64,000 bases of DNA from Isoetes taiwanensis (taxonomy: Eukaryota; Streptophyta; Lycopodiopsida; Isoetales; Isoetaceae). Each line of letters starts with the position of its first letter. The first letter of the stretch is position 1. The notes under the pieces were generated by a model. The model did not search any database. It worked only from the letters and a program-made list of their open reading frames with translations, and was not told the origin of the DNA. The stretch lies in assembly GCA_021234155.1 (NCBI GenBank), contig JAJEKV010000010.1, positions 7,290,871 to 7,354,870 on the forward strand, read 5' to 3'. Positions 24,122-34,984 of the stretch are shown piece after piece. The position numbers were made by a program, and so were the translations under genes.

Positions 24122-24440
24122 TAAAGGGCTCCATTGCTGCAAGATGTCGTGCAAGGGATTTTCTTTCTTATGTCATGTTATTGTTGTGCTTGAAGACCTC
24201 ATTTTGGGGATTTGTGCTATAGAGTTGTTTTTTTCTTGACAAAGATCCCACATCAGGAAATGTCTCGTCTGTATTTAAGGGACTTGGTTGTTGTCACTAC
24301 TTTGAAGACCCCAAGGAGGGGATTTGGATAATGGTTATGTTTTATTTTGAAGACCACATATAGGAGACTTGGTTTTTTCTTGCTACTTTGAAGACCCCAT
24401 ATATGGGAATTTGTTGTTGTATGCTATTTTAAAGACCCTA
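24122..24440. repeat. Minisatellite array, right part
   Basis: Continuation of the array at 17150-20237 after the Helitron. It starts in the middle of the unit that was split and contains further GAAGACC...ATATAGGAGACTTGG units before fading out near 24440. Confidence 0.85.
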
Positions 24441-24449
24441 TATCACATT

Positions 24450-25300
24450 GACCCTAATTTTTAGTCCACGGTGTTTTTAAGTTGCTTGGTGGAAGTGTTG
24501 TTTATGTAAAAAACAATGCCAAAATGGTACCAAAAGTCCACGTGTCATTTTATTCGAATTTGCTAGAAGACACAGTTATTTTTTTGGCAAAAAAATACCA
24601 TTGCAGTTTTTTGGCAGCCTTTTTTTTTTTTTTTTGCCAACGTGTCCTTTATTTTTGGAATTATTTTTAGATGGTAATTTTCAACATGTAGTTTTTTTAA
24701 TGACTGTGGTTTTATGTGGTTACACGGGTTGTTTATCTCAAAAATAGGACAGTGGGTTTACATATAACTACATGTGGAAAACAGAATTACAACATATAAA
24801 TAAAAGACAAAATAAATAACCACATACAGGAGAAGGGAAAAAAAAAACCCATTGTTAGCATAAACCATGTAATGATATCTCCAAATAAACACATATTGTT
24901 CAATGGTTTTTAAACCAATTTTCAACACCCCGAAAAAGTTTGTTTTTCTCTACTTGTTTTTAAAAGTTGCCATTGTTTCTTTAGAGAAAAGTAGGTACTT
25001 CTATAGAAATCCACATGTAGCATTTATAAATAATTGTTTTTTGCAAATGTTGTTTTCCTCAATATCATATGTAGCTACGTTATATTTTTTTTTTTGAAGT
25101 AGCTCTTGTTTTCTAAGTTATAGTTGTTTTCAAATGTTGTTTTACACGATACAATATGTAGTTATTAGAAAATAAACACAAAGTAGTAGTAGTTTCAAAT
25201 GTTGTTTTTGCAAAAAAAATGAAAGAAAACATCCAAGGCCTTTTTTTGTCAAGTTACAGAAACAATACGTATTTTAAATACAATACTCATAAAAAAAATT
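24450..25300. repeat. AT-rich dispersed repeat rich in GTTGTTTT/AAACCACA motifs
   Basis: Low-complexity AT-rich DNA with recurring phrases such as ACATGTAG, GTTGTTTT and CACATGTAGTTTTT. Similar stretches occur at 35500-35770 and 40690-41085, so this is a dispersed family. No ORF of interest and no ends defined. Confidence 0.5.
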
Positions 25301-25673
25301 GATAACCACAGATTGATACAAAATTGGTATATTAAGAATATGATAGATCCATGTCAAATATATTCAGTTTCCTGATCCATGTCATTTACTTTATTCCAAT
25401 GCATTATCCAAGCAAAAAAGACATGAAACTAGAGAAGGATTCAAGGTAATGATGTAATTTGCCTGCACTGTCAATATGGAATATGAACCCCCAAGGGTTG
25501 AATGGCAAGCTCCAAGCACCATTAAGAGACCTATTGCTTCAGGGTTTTGAGCTTTTACCAAAAATTAAATACAAGATAAATTAACCAGATACAGATTCAA
25601 AAATCGGCCCAGCTCAGGACAGAAAAACGGATTTGGGATCAACAAGGGCTAGTATGAAGCATAAAATGGAGGC

Positions 25674-26379
25674 TTGACCGACTTATCATGCAAAAACTTC
25701 TTAGATCTGTCTCTGTGCATAGAAAATAAACGGAAAAAAAAAGAATCTCTAGATCTTTGTTTTGCAAGAAACAGGTGCGGCAGTAGCCACTGCCCTAGCT
25801 ACTTCGAAGCCCTAATTGTAGAAAGAAAAAGTAGCCAGGGGAACAAATTTGCTATGGCTGAAAAATGTACAGCTGAAGAAACCGTTGAGCAAAGGCAGGG
25901 GAACAACTCCGGCAATACCCATTTGAGGCACATTGTTCAAGTACTTTATCTCCCTGTTTGCTTTGCATCATGGAACTATGAATTGCATGGATCAAATGAT
26001 TCCGGCCCAATACGAATCCGATTGATTAAGTAAGACCCTCATGTCAAAAATGTCCGCTTTTCAAATGTTCATTGGTAACTCATCCAACAAATGTATTCAA
26101 GGGAATGTAGATTATATTGCTCTCGATTTCTCAAATGGAGCTCCCGCAAGGCCTCCGCTTTGCCCCATCCAGGAATCTGGGCAAAAACAGCTCGGATATT
26201 TGTCAAGTTTTGAGCATTCTACACCTTGCGGAAAGACAGAGGCGTCATTGACTTTAAAGATGAGAAAGACTAGAGGAGATAAAAGAACAAAAAAGAATGA
26301 ACAGGCAATTGGATTTGAAAAAGTTGTAGAAAGAATGAAGGAAGGCGGATGCATTACAGAGCTGCAGATCCAGCCATAA
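25674..26379 (+). other. Two open stretches, unrecognised
   Basis: Two consecutive ORFs (25674-26033 and 26041-26379) contain protein-like phrases (LPVCFASWNYELHGSNDSGP; ALDFSNGAPARPPLCPIQES) and end in a Lys-rich tail. I recognise no domain. They could be exons of a small gene or chance. Overlapping minus-strand ORFs look like shadows. Confidence 0.22.
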
Positions 26380-26792
26380 AGAAACTTGAAATGCTTGGGA
26401 AGTAAAATGCTTGGGCGGAAATGCTCCGGCAAAAATATGTAGTGGCTTCGGATCCAATCGACCATAGCCATACCTCGAACCATAGCCATAGCTGGAGAAA
26501 GATGCGCCAAAGCGCCAAAGCAATGGCGGCGATAAAAATCTCATCTATCAATCTCGTTTGTGATATTTAATACCAGTCCAATCCCTAATGTTCTGAAGCT
26601 TTTTCAAGGAAGCTCTGCTTAAGTCATGCATATAATGCAGTTTAGGATAATCTCCTTTGTATATGGAGAAGGAAAAATCATTGAAGCAACTAAAGCTTAC
26701 AAAAGCGAAAACTGTAGCAGTACGTCAAAAGATGGACTTGGTATTTCATACGCTGAGACTGTTTTCTTTCTTTATGGACTTTCATCTTATTT

Positions 26793-26930
26793 TATGGAGG
26801 TGCTTGGGAGAGGAACAACCGGTTGAAACTTTATGAGGGTCTATTTTCTATGGCCACATGTAACTTCAAGAAAGCAGCAGAGTTGTCCCTTGATTCAATT
26901 TCAAATTTCACAACAATGCAAATAAGAAAT
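26793..26930 (+). pseudogene. Fragment of 26S proteasome subunit RPN7 (PSMD6-like)
   Basis: The frame through 26805-26930 reads WERNNRLKLYEGLFSMATCN followed by FKKAAELSLDSISNFTT, the well-conserved RPN7 segment just before the PCI domain (helical repeats with N-F-K-K-A-A). RPN7 is a lid subunit of the 26S proteasome. Only about 40 residues match, after which the frame degenerates, so this is an isolated exon copy or transduplicated piece, not a gene. The upstream ORF at 26626-26826 is in another frame. Confidence 0.65.
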
Positions 26931-26939
26931 AACTTCAAT

Positions 26940-27533
26940 AGCTTTCTACACTTTATGCACACCAAGGATAGGTTCAATACATTGTACATTTTATACGGAA
27001 TACGTATGAATTGTATGATGCGGCATATATTTGACGTATAAAACGTAAAAAATACGGCAAAAAAAAGCTTCCGGCATCGGGAGATTTTCGGCGTCTGTGA
27101 AAACATCTAATTCAGCGTCGCATAAAAGATTTTTTCGCGTCAGACGCCAAAAAAGAAAATCGCGTCTGTGAATGTTTTTTTTTTTTTTCCGACGTACGAA
27201 TTTGAAATTTGAATTTTGCGTACGCGAAATCCTATAAACCGCATACGCGTAACTTTTTTTCACGTACACGAAACAATATAAAGCGGGTAGCAAAAAAAAA
27301 ATATTTATTTATTTATTTTACGAATTTGAAATTTGAAAACCGCGACACGCTGAACGAGCGCTTTTTTTTTTTTTTTCGTCTGCGGTTTTTCTTGTTTACA
27401 GATCTTGCGAAAAAACTTTCGCGACACGCCGAAAACGAGTTTTCGTGTCTGTGAAATTTGTTTTTCCGGCCGGGAACTAAAAATATGTAAAATATGTTTT
27501 TTTCAAAAAAATAAGTATTTTTTAACTTTATAT
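26940..27533. other. Low-complexity spacer, no gene seen
   Basis: AT-rich with poly-A/T runs and repeated phrases AATTTGAAATTTGAA and CGCGTCTGTGAA. No coding evidence. It abuts the left edge of copy B. Confidence 0.4.
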
Positions 27534-28389
27534 TAGATTAATCTTCCCTTTCCTCAATGGCATCTTCCAAACTCGAAGAAAATCAGCCTCTGTAACATCT
27601 TTTGGCTTAATTTCTTTGGGCCTCTTCCCTTTGTAGAGCTCAGTTAACATGGAATTCATATTCCATTCTAGCCATCAACAGATCCTGCATGCACAAGAAA
27701 TTCAAAACTTTATGGGCACAAAATTAGTAGGAGTGAGATCAAAAAAGGAAAATTAAGAATAACCTCGCCGGAATTGAGTGCCATCACAAGAAAAATATTG
27801 CTTGATGAAATCGAAAAACAAAGTGCTGGTAGCTTGATCGATTGAATAGAAAGAGGAAAAGGTGGCAAGGATTCTTAAACAATTATGAAAGCCAAATCGA
27901 CAGATAACTTGCCTCTGTGACAGATGCCATTGTCGAATTTGACTCTGTTTGATTACCGGATTTCACTTTGTTTGCAGGAGACTAAAGGCATGGAAGCTAA
28001 AGCAACAAATAACTTGCCTCTGCAGCCAAGCTTATACTGAAGTAAAAAGCCATTGCAAGCCATTCATTTGGTTTTTGTAGCAGTCGATCTAAGACATTGA
28101 ACATCTATTCCAGGGTTATGATGCCAACAATTGCAAAGATTAGGATATTCTGGTGATCACAACCAAAAAAAGACCAAGTGCAATAGATAATACATTAGAA
28201 GGAAGCGTATATCTTTTAAATTTATAAGCTATTCTTATAGCTTTCCTCTATGTCCAAGTGTAAAATACAATCCTGATAGAAAAATTTGTACATTGAACAA
28301 ACGTGAAATACCATAGGCAGATTGGCATGGATCAATTTTTCAAAAGCAAGGACCATTTAAGAGTCTGTCATTGTTAGACATTTATTTGG

Positions 28390-30020
28390 TCCTTGTTATC
28401 CTCTATCAAAAGCCCCAACCTTGTAGTATCCTTTTCAAATACTGCTATGAGCAATGCTTCAGCAGGCCCTGCAAATAAACAAGTTGCCCATTGAAACGAA
28501 ATTGTTTTTGAACCCATGCATGTCTTTTTAGTGAGATTTGGCGAGAGAGTTTGAATTTAATGACATCTTTCAAATTTTCAAATCATGATTACCTATGATC
28601 TTTCTTCCTGGTCAATTATGGAGCTGAAGATGGAAATAATGATGTTTCAAGTGCAAGGCTGTTGTCCTGTCAAGGACATACTAATCAAGATAAGTTCTGA
28701 AAATGTTTACTATTAAATTCTACAAAACAATGTCTTGTAGCACGAAGTGAATAAATAAAATTTCCTTCAATAAAAACTCAACGACGTTTTAATACAGAAA
28801 AAACCATGTGACATAGAACTTTCTATCACGCATGTTTGGACATTCCTCTAATATAGTGATCTGTCCAACTTAAAGGTCATAGGTGGAGATAGCAACATCT
28901 ACGAACTTAAAATCATGCCATCTTCATGTGCCAACAACAACCCGCATAATTCTCTAGCAGTTCTAAGGAAAAAGACTTCATTGAAAAAAATTCACTCTCA
29001 GAAGAAAAAGACGAAAGGATTCAATCTCATTACACACATCCTGGCCTCCATTGGAGTAACAAAAAGAGGATTTGCCACTCACAAATGCAGTTTCTAAATA
29101 TTATCCATGACAATGGAAATTTATGAAGTAATTTCCTTACGAAATTACCATTACCTTAAGAAAGAGGTCCCCTTTTACTCGCATTGCAAATTTCCACATA
29201 TTTGAAGGCACGGAAAAATTAGGGATCCCATCAAGCACCCAATCCATAAAGCATAGCCGAATCATGTACTCCACCATCCCTGCATAATAATGTAGTTAAA
29301 GAAATGACATCTATTTATAAGATAAGATAAGAATTTTTACGTCCACGGGAACCCAACGGGTTATGGGACGGCACATGCAAGGGCAACAACCCATCTAAAA
29401 CCCGGGGACTAGGCCCCATCACCAAATACAATAACCAAATATTAAAAGGCTACCAAGAATAAGAGAAGAACCTCATTTCTTCATTGAGTACCTATTTGCC
29501 ATCCAAAGGTAACGACATGCCTTGTTCAACATAGGCTGTTTGCATGTTGCCATGAACACAGCATTAGGAAAAAACCAGAATTTTGACTTTCCTTGGAGTT
29601 CTAAGTACATTTCTAGAAACTAGACAATTCCCATTGAACAGCATTCATTATACACGCTTAACTGGTGGTGTGCATAACCTTTCTAACAGAGTGTAGATCT
29701 TGCGAGCATCCAATCGCTTGGGTACTCTACCAGAGATGTAGGTATCTTGTGATGGGAAGTCGATCACCTGGTGCGTATGAACAAAATAGATTCTTATAAG
29801 AACCACTAAACATGCACAATACCACATCAAAAAATGCGATAATTACTTGAGCTTCTAGTTTACTCCCTTCCATAGAAAGAATAGCATTGCACCATGAACA
29901 TCCAGTTAGATGGTTTCTAGAGCGGCTGCCCAACAACAGGGGCGGCCGATAGTTTACAGAGGATACTAGGTTGGGAACAGTTTTTGGCATATTCTCGGCA
30001 TATAATGACATATACCTGGA
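28390..30020 (-). pseudogene. Unrecognised divergent gene, copy B
   Basis: Same exon-like segments as in copy A: SLYAENMPKTVPN (about 30010), FPSQDTYISGRVPKRLDARK (about 29740), and the MVEY... and EALLIAVFE pieces. One intron-like region (29323-29465) has been replaced by a retroposon-like insertion, and the downstream part is cut by the 375-base deletion. Probably not functional. Strand and exon edges are inferred from copy comparison. Confidence 0.32.
29323..29465 (-). mobile_element. Retroposon-like insertion in copy B
   Basis: Present only in copy B, replacing about 20 bases seen in A and C. In reverse complement it ends CCGTGGACGTAAAAATTC followed by TTATCTTATC, the same body-plus-pentamer pattern as the segments at 16556 and 33193, though diverged. 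It contains CTAGTCCCCGGGTTTTAGAT. This insertion is younger than the block duplication. Confidence 0.6.
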
Positions 30021-30220
30021 ATATACCACAAACCCACGTGAATTAGGGTTTGCCCCCTTGGGGCAACCCAAAAAGAGCACAGCAAAGCAAGCCCGTCTCA
30101 GGGATTTAAAACCCCAAGGCGTAGTTTTAGCATCTTTAATGTGCAAATGTGGCCCTAATAGAAAACTTGGTTTTGAGTTTCGTATAAGAAAGGACCCCGA
30201 AGAAGCCATTCTGAGTTTCC

Positions 30221-31616
30221 ATGGCTGGATGGTTGAATGATGTGCTTAAAAGGGCAGAGAAGAACGCGATGCCTATTTCCAGAGAATTTGCTTATCGTAT
30301 GGTCTACGAATGCATCAGACAAAGAGACTTAGAAACAGGTAGGCGAGTGCAATCTCTAATATCCCAAAATGGGTTGGACTCTGTTTCTGTCTTGATTGAT
30401 CCCTCATTCGTCTTTTTGCTTCTTGTGGTAGTTTAGCTGATGCAAGACAAGCATTTAGAAAAGTTTCTAACCCAACTCTGTATACATGGAATGCAATTAT
30501 TGATGCTCATTCCAAGCTTGGGAAGGGCAAGACTGCACTTAAACTGTATGAGAAGATGTAGCAAAAGGGTTTTAAACCAAATGAGTTCATAATTTCTACC
30601 ATTTTGAAAGCATGTGGTAGCTTAGGTGCCATAGATGAGGGCAAGCGTATCCATTGCAAGTGGAAAAGAATGGGTTTCAAACAGATGTTGTGGTGGGAAA
30701 TGCACTCGTAGATATGTATGTGAAATGTGGTAGCTTGGATGATGCGTTTGAAGTGTTTGATAAATTGAGAAACAGGAATGTAATAACATGGAGTACCATG
30801 ATTACTGGATATGCACATTATGGCCAAGGTGCTTTTGCGCTCCATTGCTTTGAACGTATGCAAAAGCATGGAATAAAACCTGATGCATTTACATTCTCTA
30901 ACATCTTAAAAGCTTGTTCAAGCACAGGAGCAATAGATCAAGGTAAGCGCGTCCACGAGCAGATTATTAGAAGTAAGCTTAAAAGATATTATGTTTTGGA
31001 GAATGCACTTGTAGACATGTATGCTAAATGTGGGAACTTGAGGAAAGCACGTAAGATCTTCAACACGCTATCAAGTAAAAATGTGGTGATATGGGGTGCA
31101 ATGATTGCAGGGTATTCTCAGCTTGGGGAGATTAAGGTGGCTGTGAAATGCTTTGATCTTATGCAGAGTTCTGGTGTCTTGCCAAATGATGTTGTATTTC
31201 TGGCCCTCTTAACAGGTTTTTGCCGAGCCGGCTTGGTTGATGAAGGCCTTAGAGTATATAGAGGTATGCAGGAATACCATGAATTAAGACCAAATATATC
31301 TCATGTGACATGCATGATGGATCTCTTGGGGCATGCAGGATGTTTTAATGAAGTAGAAGATGTGCTTAAGACTACAGTAAAACTTGATGTGTACCTATGG
31401 TCGACACTGCTTGATGCCTGCAGAATGCACTCTAATGTGGAACTAGGCCAAAGGTGCTTCAATGACATTGTTTTCTTAGATCCCTCTTATGCTCCGGCAT
31501 ATATCCTCATGTCAACAATGTTTCTATTATTGTACCTTCCTCTTACATTTCCCCTTGTCTCTCCTCTTCCTCTTCCTTTAGCAAAGTCTTTAGGACTAGA
31601 GCAGTTTGCTGCCTGA
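30221..31616 (+). pseudogene. PPR protein gene, copy B, with two frameshifts and a stop
   Basis: Begins MAGWLNDVLKRAEKNAM like copy C. One C is missing at about 30403 (GATCCCTCATTCG against GATCCCCTCATTCG in A and C), which shifts the frame. CAG is TAG at about 30559. One T is missing at about 30654. From there a 320-codon ORF keeps PPR motifs (NALVDMYVKCGSLDDAFEVF; ALVDMYAKCGNLRKARKIF) and reads past the block edge into antisense Copia sequence, giving an artificial C-terminal tail rich in Leu and Pro up to 31616. Function as an RNA-binding PPR protein is unlikely. Confidence 0.9.
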
Positions 31617-32408
31617 TGCCCCAGCCCATCACAATTAAAACACCTATTGTCCTTTGTGAGCTTAGGACAATTATATTTCAAGTGGCCATAGTTATTGCAA
31701 TGAAAACATGGTCCCAATTTACTTTTCTCAAATCTGCCTTTTCCCTTTCCAACATACAAGGTCCATCATATTCCCCTAATAATTTCTTTTGTTCCAATTC
31801 TGTTTTGACCATTAATTCTGCATCTTCCCTTGACTTAGCAATATTTCTGACCAAGGTGGATAGCTGATCATAATCAGAAAAGGCTTGTGCAATTGACATT
31901 ACTTGGTGTTCATTAGTTATTATAACCCCTGCTGCTTCTAGATCTGCTATCAAGTTGTCAAATCTTTGGAAAAATTATGTTATATCATCCTTTTCATGAA
32001 ATTTCAAATTTCTAAGTTCTCTATCAAGCACATCCAACTGGGGTGAGGTCTTATTTTCATAAGTTTTGATAAGGTATTTCCAATTGCTCTCGGATTCATT
32101 CCTCTCACTTTCAACAAAATACTAGGGCTCAACTTGACTGTCACAATACTCTTAGCCTCTATTAATTTGGCATTTATGTTTGAGCTGGTTACCTCAACTT
32201 CTCCAGAGCTGGAGCCTTCATCTATTGTAGAGGTGATTGTAGCTGCTGTACCACTGACCTCATTACTGCCAGCATCTTCTCCAACATAGGGCCAAAGCCC
32301 TTCCACTTCCAAGATCTCCTTGATCTTTTCCTTCCATACTTGAAAACCTCTTGTGCCTTTGAACACTTCTACTGCACTTAGTAAAGATGCACCCAGTCTA
32401 GTAGTCAT
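31525..32408 (-). pseudogene. Copia gag fragment with two CCHC zinc knuckles
   Basis: Starts at ATG 32408 (MTTRLGASLLSAVEVFKG), downstream of the primer-binding site. FKGTRGFQVWKEKIKEIL is typical of the N-terminal domain of plant Copia Gag. Later pieces in other frames carry AQAFSDYDQLSTLV and two zinc knuckles (CFHCNNYGHLKYNC and CFNCDGLGHQAANC, about 31695 and 31635), the nucleic-acid-binding part. At least two frame changes (near 32060 and 31720) and truncation make it non-functional. Confidence 0.85.
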
Positions 32409-32416
32409 AGTTGTTA

Positions 32417-32428
32417 GCTCTGATACCA
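32417..32428 (-). promoter_or_regulatory. Primer-binding site for initiator tRNA-Met
   Basis: TGGTATCAGAGC on the minus strand matches the common plant Copia/Gypsy site complementary to the 3' end of initiator methionine tRNA. It lies two bases inside the LTR edge. Confidence 0.9.
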
Positions 32429-32430
32429 AT

Positions 32431-33030
32431 TGAAGTAGATTCAAAGGTTAAACAACTAATTTGAATAATGCTTATGACTGACTAGACTTGAAATAAGCAA
32501 TGGTGTACCAATTGAATGTAATTATGAAATCATATAAATCATACCATGGCACTTCTACCATTGAATAAAACACTGTTCATTGGGCCTTTATTTTCACTAT
32601 TGTAACTTATTCTCCGAGAACACAAGCATACAATATCATACACATTCGTGTCTTCACCAGCCTCACATATCTTCAATCTACATCTTTATTTATAGGGCCA
32701 GACCTCACCGCATGGTGCAGATCCGGCCGCTTTGCAGTCTCCATAGCAATAGGGGCTCGGTGCTTGACTCTTCCTCTGTATTACTATATTTGAATCGATA
32801 TTCCCTCCACCGATATGAACCCTATAATAATACTTAACTTCAATGGTTTCATAATTCACCCATTTAGAAATAACCTATGTTATATAAACCATAGGTTATG
32901 CATGCTCTAGTTGATCTTCAACCTGTATTTTCCATGTACCCCATAGAGCTATGTCTGTATCTGTGCAACCTTCATTATGTGCTAGTTTCTCTGATCTCAT
33001 ATAACTTGAAAGAACCATTTTCTTCCAACA
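32431..33030 (-). repeat. Copia 5' LTR, about 600 bp
   Basis: Bounded by TGTTGG (minus-strand start at 33030) and TTCA (end at 32431), consistent with TG...CA LTR termini. The start is typical of plant Copia LTRs. No second LTR copy lies in the window, so the outer boundary rests on terminal motifs only. Confidence 0.75.
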
Positions 33031-33192
33031 CACATTGACTACCACATCAGCAAAAGTTAATTGAGACCATCATTTAAAACTAAGAAAATTAAAAAGACGC
33101 TGGAAAATAAGCTCTCTTATTTTAACAGCCTTCGTTCTAGTTTCTTCCTCGCTCATTTGCAGGAGACTTCAGGGTTTTTCTTTATGACAGTG

Positions 33193-33365
33193 TGTGAAAA
33201 TATAGAATAGAATAAAATATAGAATAGAATAGAATAAAATATATTTTTATCGTCCACCATGACCAATTGGCCTATGGGACCCAAACAGAGAGAGCATCAC
33301 GCGTATTACTGTTAAGATTAAAAAACCCCTGCCTGAAGGGTTTTCGAGGGGAAAAACCTTAGCAG
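33193..33365 (-). mobile_element. Retroposon 3' end with pentanucleotide tail, copy 2
   Basis: Reverse complement of the pattern at 16556-16716: GGTTTTTCCCC, then GAAAACCCTTCAGGCAGGGG, CCCATAGGCCAATTGGTC and GGTGGACGATAAAA, ending in an ATTCTATTCTATTCTATATT tail. The tail appears as ATAGAATAGAATA on the plus strand at about 33200-33235. Confidence 0.5.
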
Positions 33366-33369
33366 TAAT

Positions 33370-34090
33370 AAGTATGCTGATAGACTGTACAATCATATGA
33401 GACAATTCAATACTGCTCTAGAGGACACATTTGAGTGTGAGTATCCATAACCTCCTGAAGGTATATATGATCCCAACAAGCTCACGGAGGTCATGTTCAA
33501 CAACACATGCAGCAGCTGGTCAAGCATAACTAACTATTACCATGCCCCGATATGAGTATCAAGAACCTTCTGGCCTTCCAGTCTGGGCTGCAGAAGTTAT
33601 GAAGCTACACAGTCATTTCAGAACATACCATGACATCGCAATCAAGTTTAGTAGATGCCCTTCCATCATTAAAAAAGTCACTACAATTTATTATTTAGAG
33701 AGGATTAAGTCTTGTACCAAGTTAGCCCCATTGTTAACATCAAACATCCAAGTCAAACTACACATACAACTCAAAATAAGTTGGATCCAAGTTAACCCCA
33801 TTGTTAACAACAATCCTTCAATTCATTGAACATTTGCCAAAGCTTGTGACAGATAACCTTTCTGCCTTCATTACATGATGTTTCATTCAAAGACACGTAA
33901 AGTCTAGGTAGGAGCAATTCTGCCCTCAAAGCCGACCAGATGATGACACCTGAACAATGTTCTAAACATGAATGCAACTAATTTCTTGCTCTGCATTTTC
34001 TCGATGTTCTCTCTGGTAGTTTTACCTTCGAATCTTGTTATCCTGCAGTCTTCAACTTTTACCTTGCAAAATCGGAAAATTGCTCCTTCA
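33370..34090. other. Intergenic stretch, no gene seen
   Basis: Short ORFs only. CCAAGTTAGCCCCATTGTTAAC and a close copy about 70 bases later (near 33717 and 33786) form a small direct repeat. Confidence 0.35.
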
Positions 34091-34095
34091 CATTT

Positions 34096-34201
34096 CAATA
34101 ATTTCCTTCTACTTGCAATTCTGCTGTGTCAAATGTGCCTCCGTGTTGATGCGCGTCGGCACATCTTCCACAACAGAATTGCAAGTATAATGAAATTCTT
34201 G
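34096..34201. ncRNA. Long imperfect hairpin, miRNA-precursor-like or MITE-like
   Basis: Arms of about 44 bases pair with roughly seven mismatches and enclose an 18-base loop. The inner arm ACTTGCAATTCTGCTGTG pairs with CACAACAGAATTGCAAGT on the other side. Length and mismatch level fit a plant miRNA precursor. A degraded MITE would look the same. No flanking duplication is obvious. Confidence 0.35.
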
Positions 34202-34984
34202 TATACTAGATGTTGTTTCCCTTATATTATATACTACCCTATAACCTTTCTGCTCTTGTACTTTTGTTCCTATACGCATATAGGTTAGATGTCTAACACA
34301 CACATGCACCTATGTGTATAACTTGCCACCAACTTCCCTCTACTCCTATCTTGTTTCCTTCTCCACATTTACCCTTCAACCTTTTCCTATCCTTCACCTC
34401 CTCACACATTCCCTAAGCTTGCCCTATTGCTAGCTATAATTGTTCTTGGCGTCAAAAAACTATCTATAGTTTTTCTAGACAACAAAATAACTTTTTCTTT
34501 AGTTCCAATATGAAGGAAATGCCAAATCAAAATTTAGTGAGAGGTGGATAGACTATCACATATCAGTAAACATGCCCACTAAAGAAAGATACAAAGGGAT
34601 TGTCGTACTATCAGTCTTTCAGCTATAAGGGAGTCTTTTTGAAATCCAATAAAGTTTAGGAGTATTTCTTAAATCTAACGACTGCAGTCCATAAATCCCA
34701 TAACATCTCAAATTACATCGTTATTAATATGGGCAAAATCCAAGCATTAGAAACAATTTAAAAGGCCGTGAGAGAGAATCTCTTAGGCAAATTTCGTGCG
34801 AGTGCATCTAGAGATGGAAGGATATCAGCCATTTATAATTCCCATATGCCTATATATTGTAGGCACAAAAAATGTGGAGTGGGGCTACTTTATAGAAAAG
34901 AAGGGGAAAGAACATGGCCAGCTTGTTACGCATGCAGAAGCTGCAGTTGAACTACACAAGCAATAAAGAAGAGGGAAGATATGC

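Larger units (their letters stand above)
27534..31524. repeat. Duplicated block, copy B
   Basis: Near-identical by eye to copy A (5355-9776) and copy C. Relative to A it lacks about 375 bases after 27887 (AACAATTATG joins directly to AAAGCCAAATC) and carries a 140-base insertion at 29323-29465. Its right edge at about 31524 is a junction with a truncated Copia element. The intact GCAT target of the large transposon is at 29251-29254. Confidence 0.9.
31525..33030 (-). mobile_element. Truncated Ty1/Copia LTR retrotransposon (5' LTR and gag)
   Basis: On the minus strand: 5' LTR (33030-32431, starting TGTTGGAAG and ending CTTCA), a primer-binding site TGGTATCAGAGC two bases later, then a gag region. 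It stops at 31524-31525 at the junction with PPR copy B; no pol or 3' LTR follows. Truncation at the block edge implies rearrangement after insertion. Confidence 0.85.
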
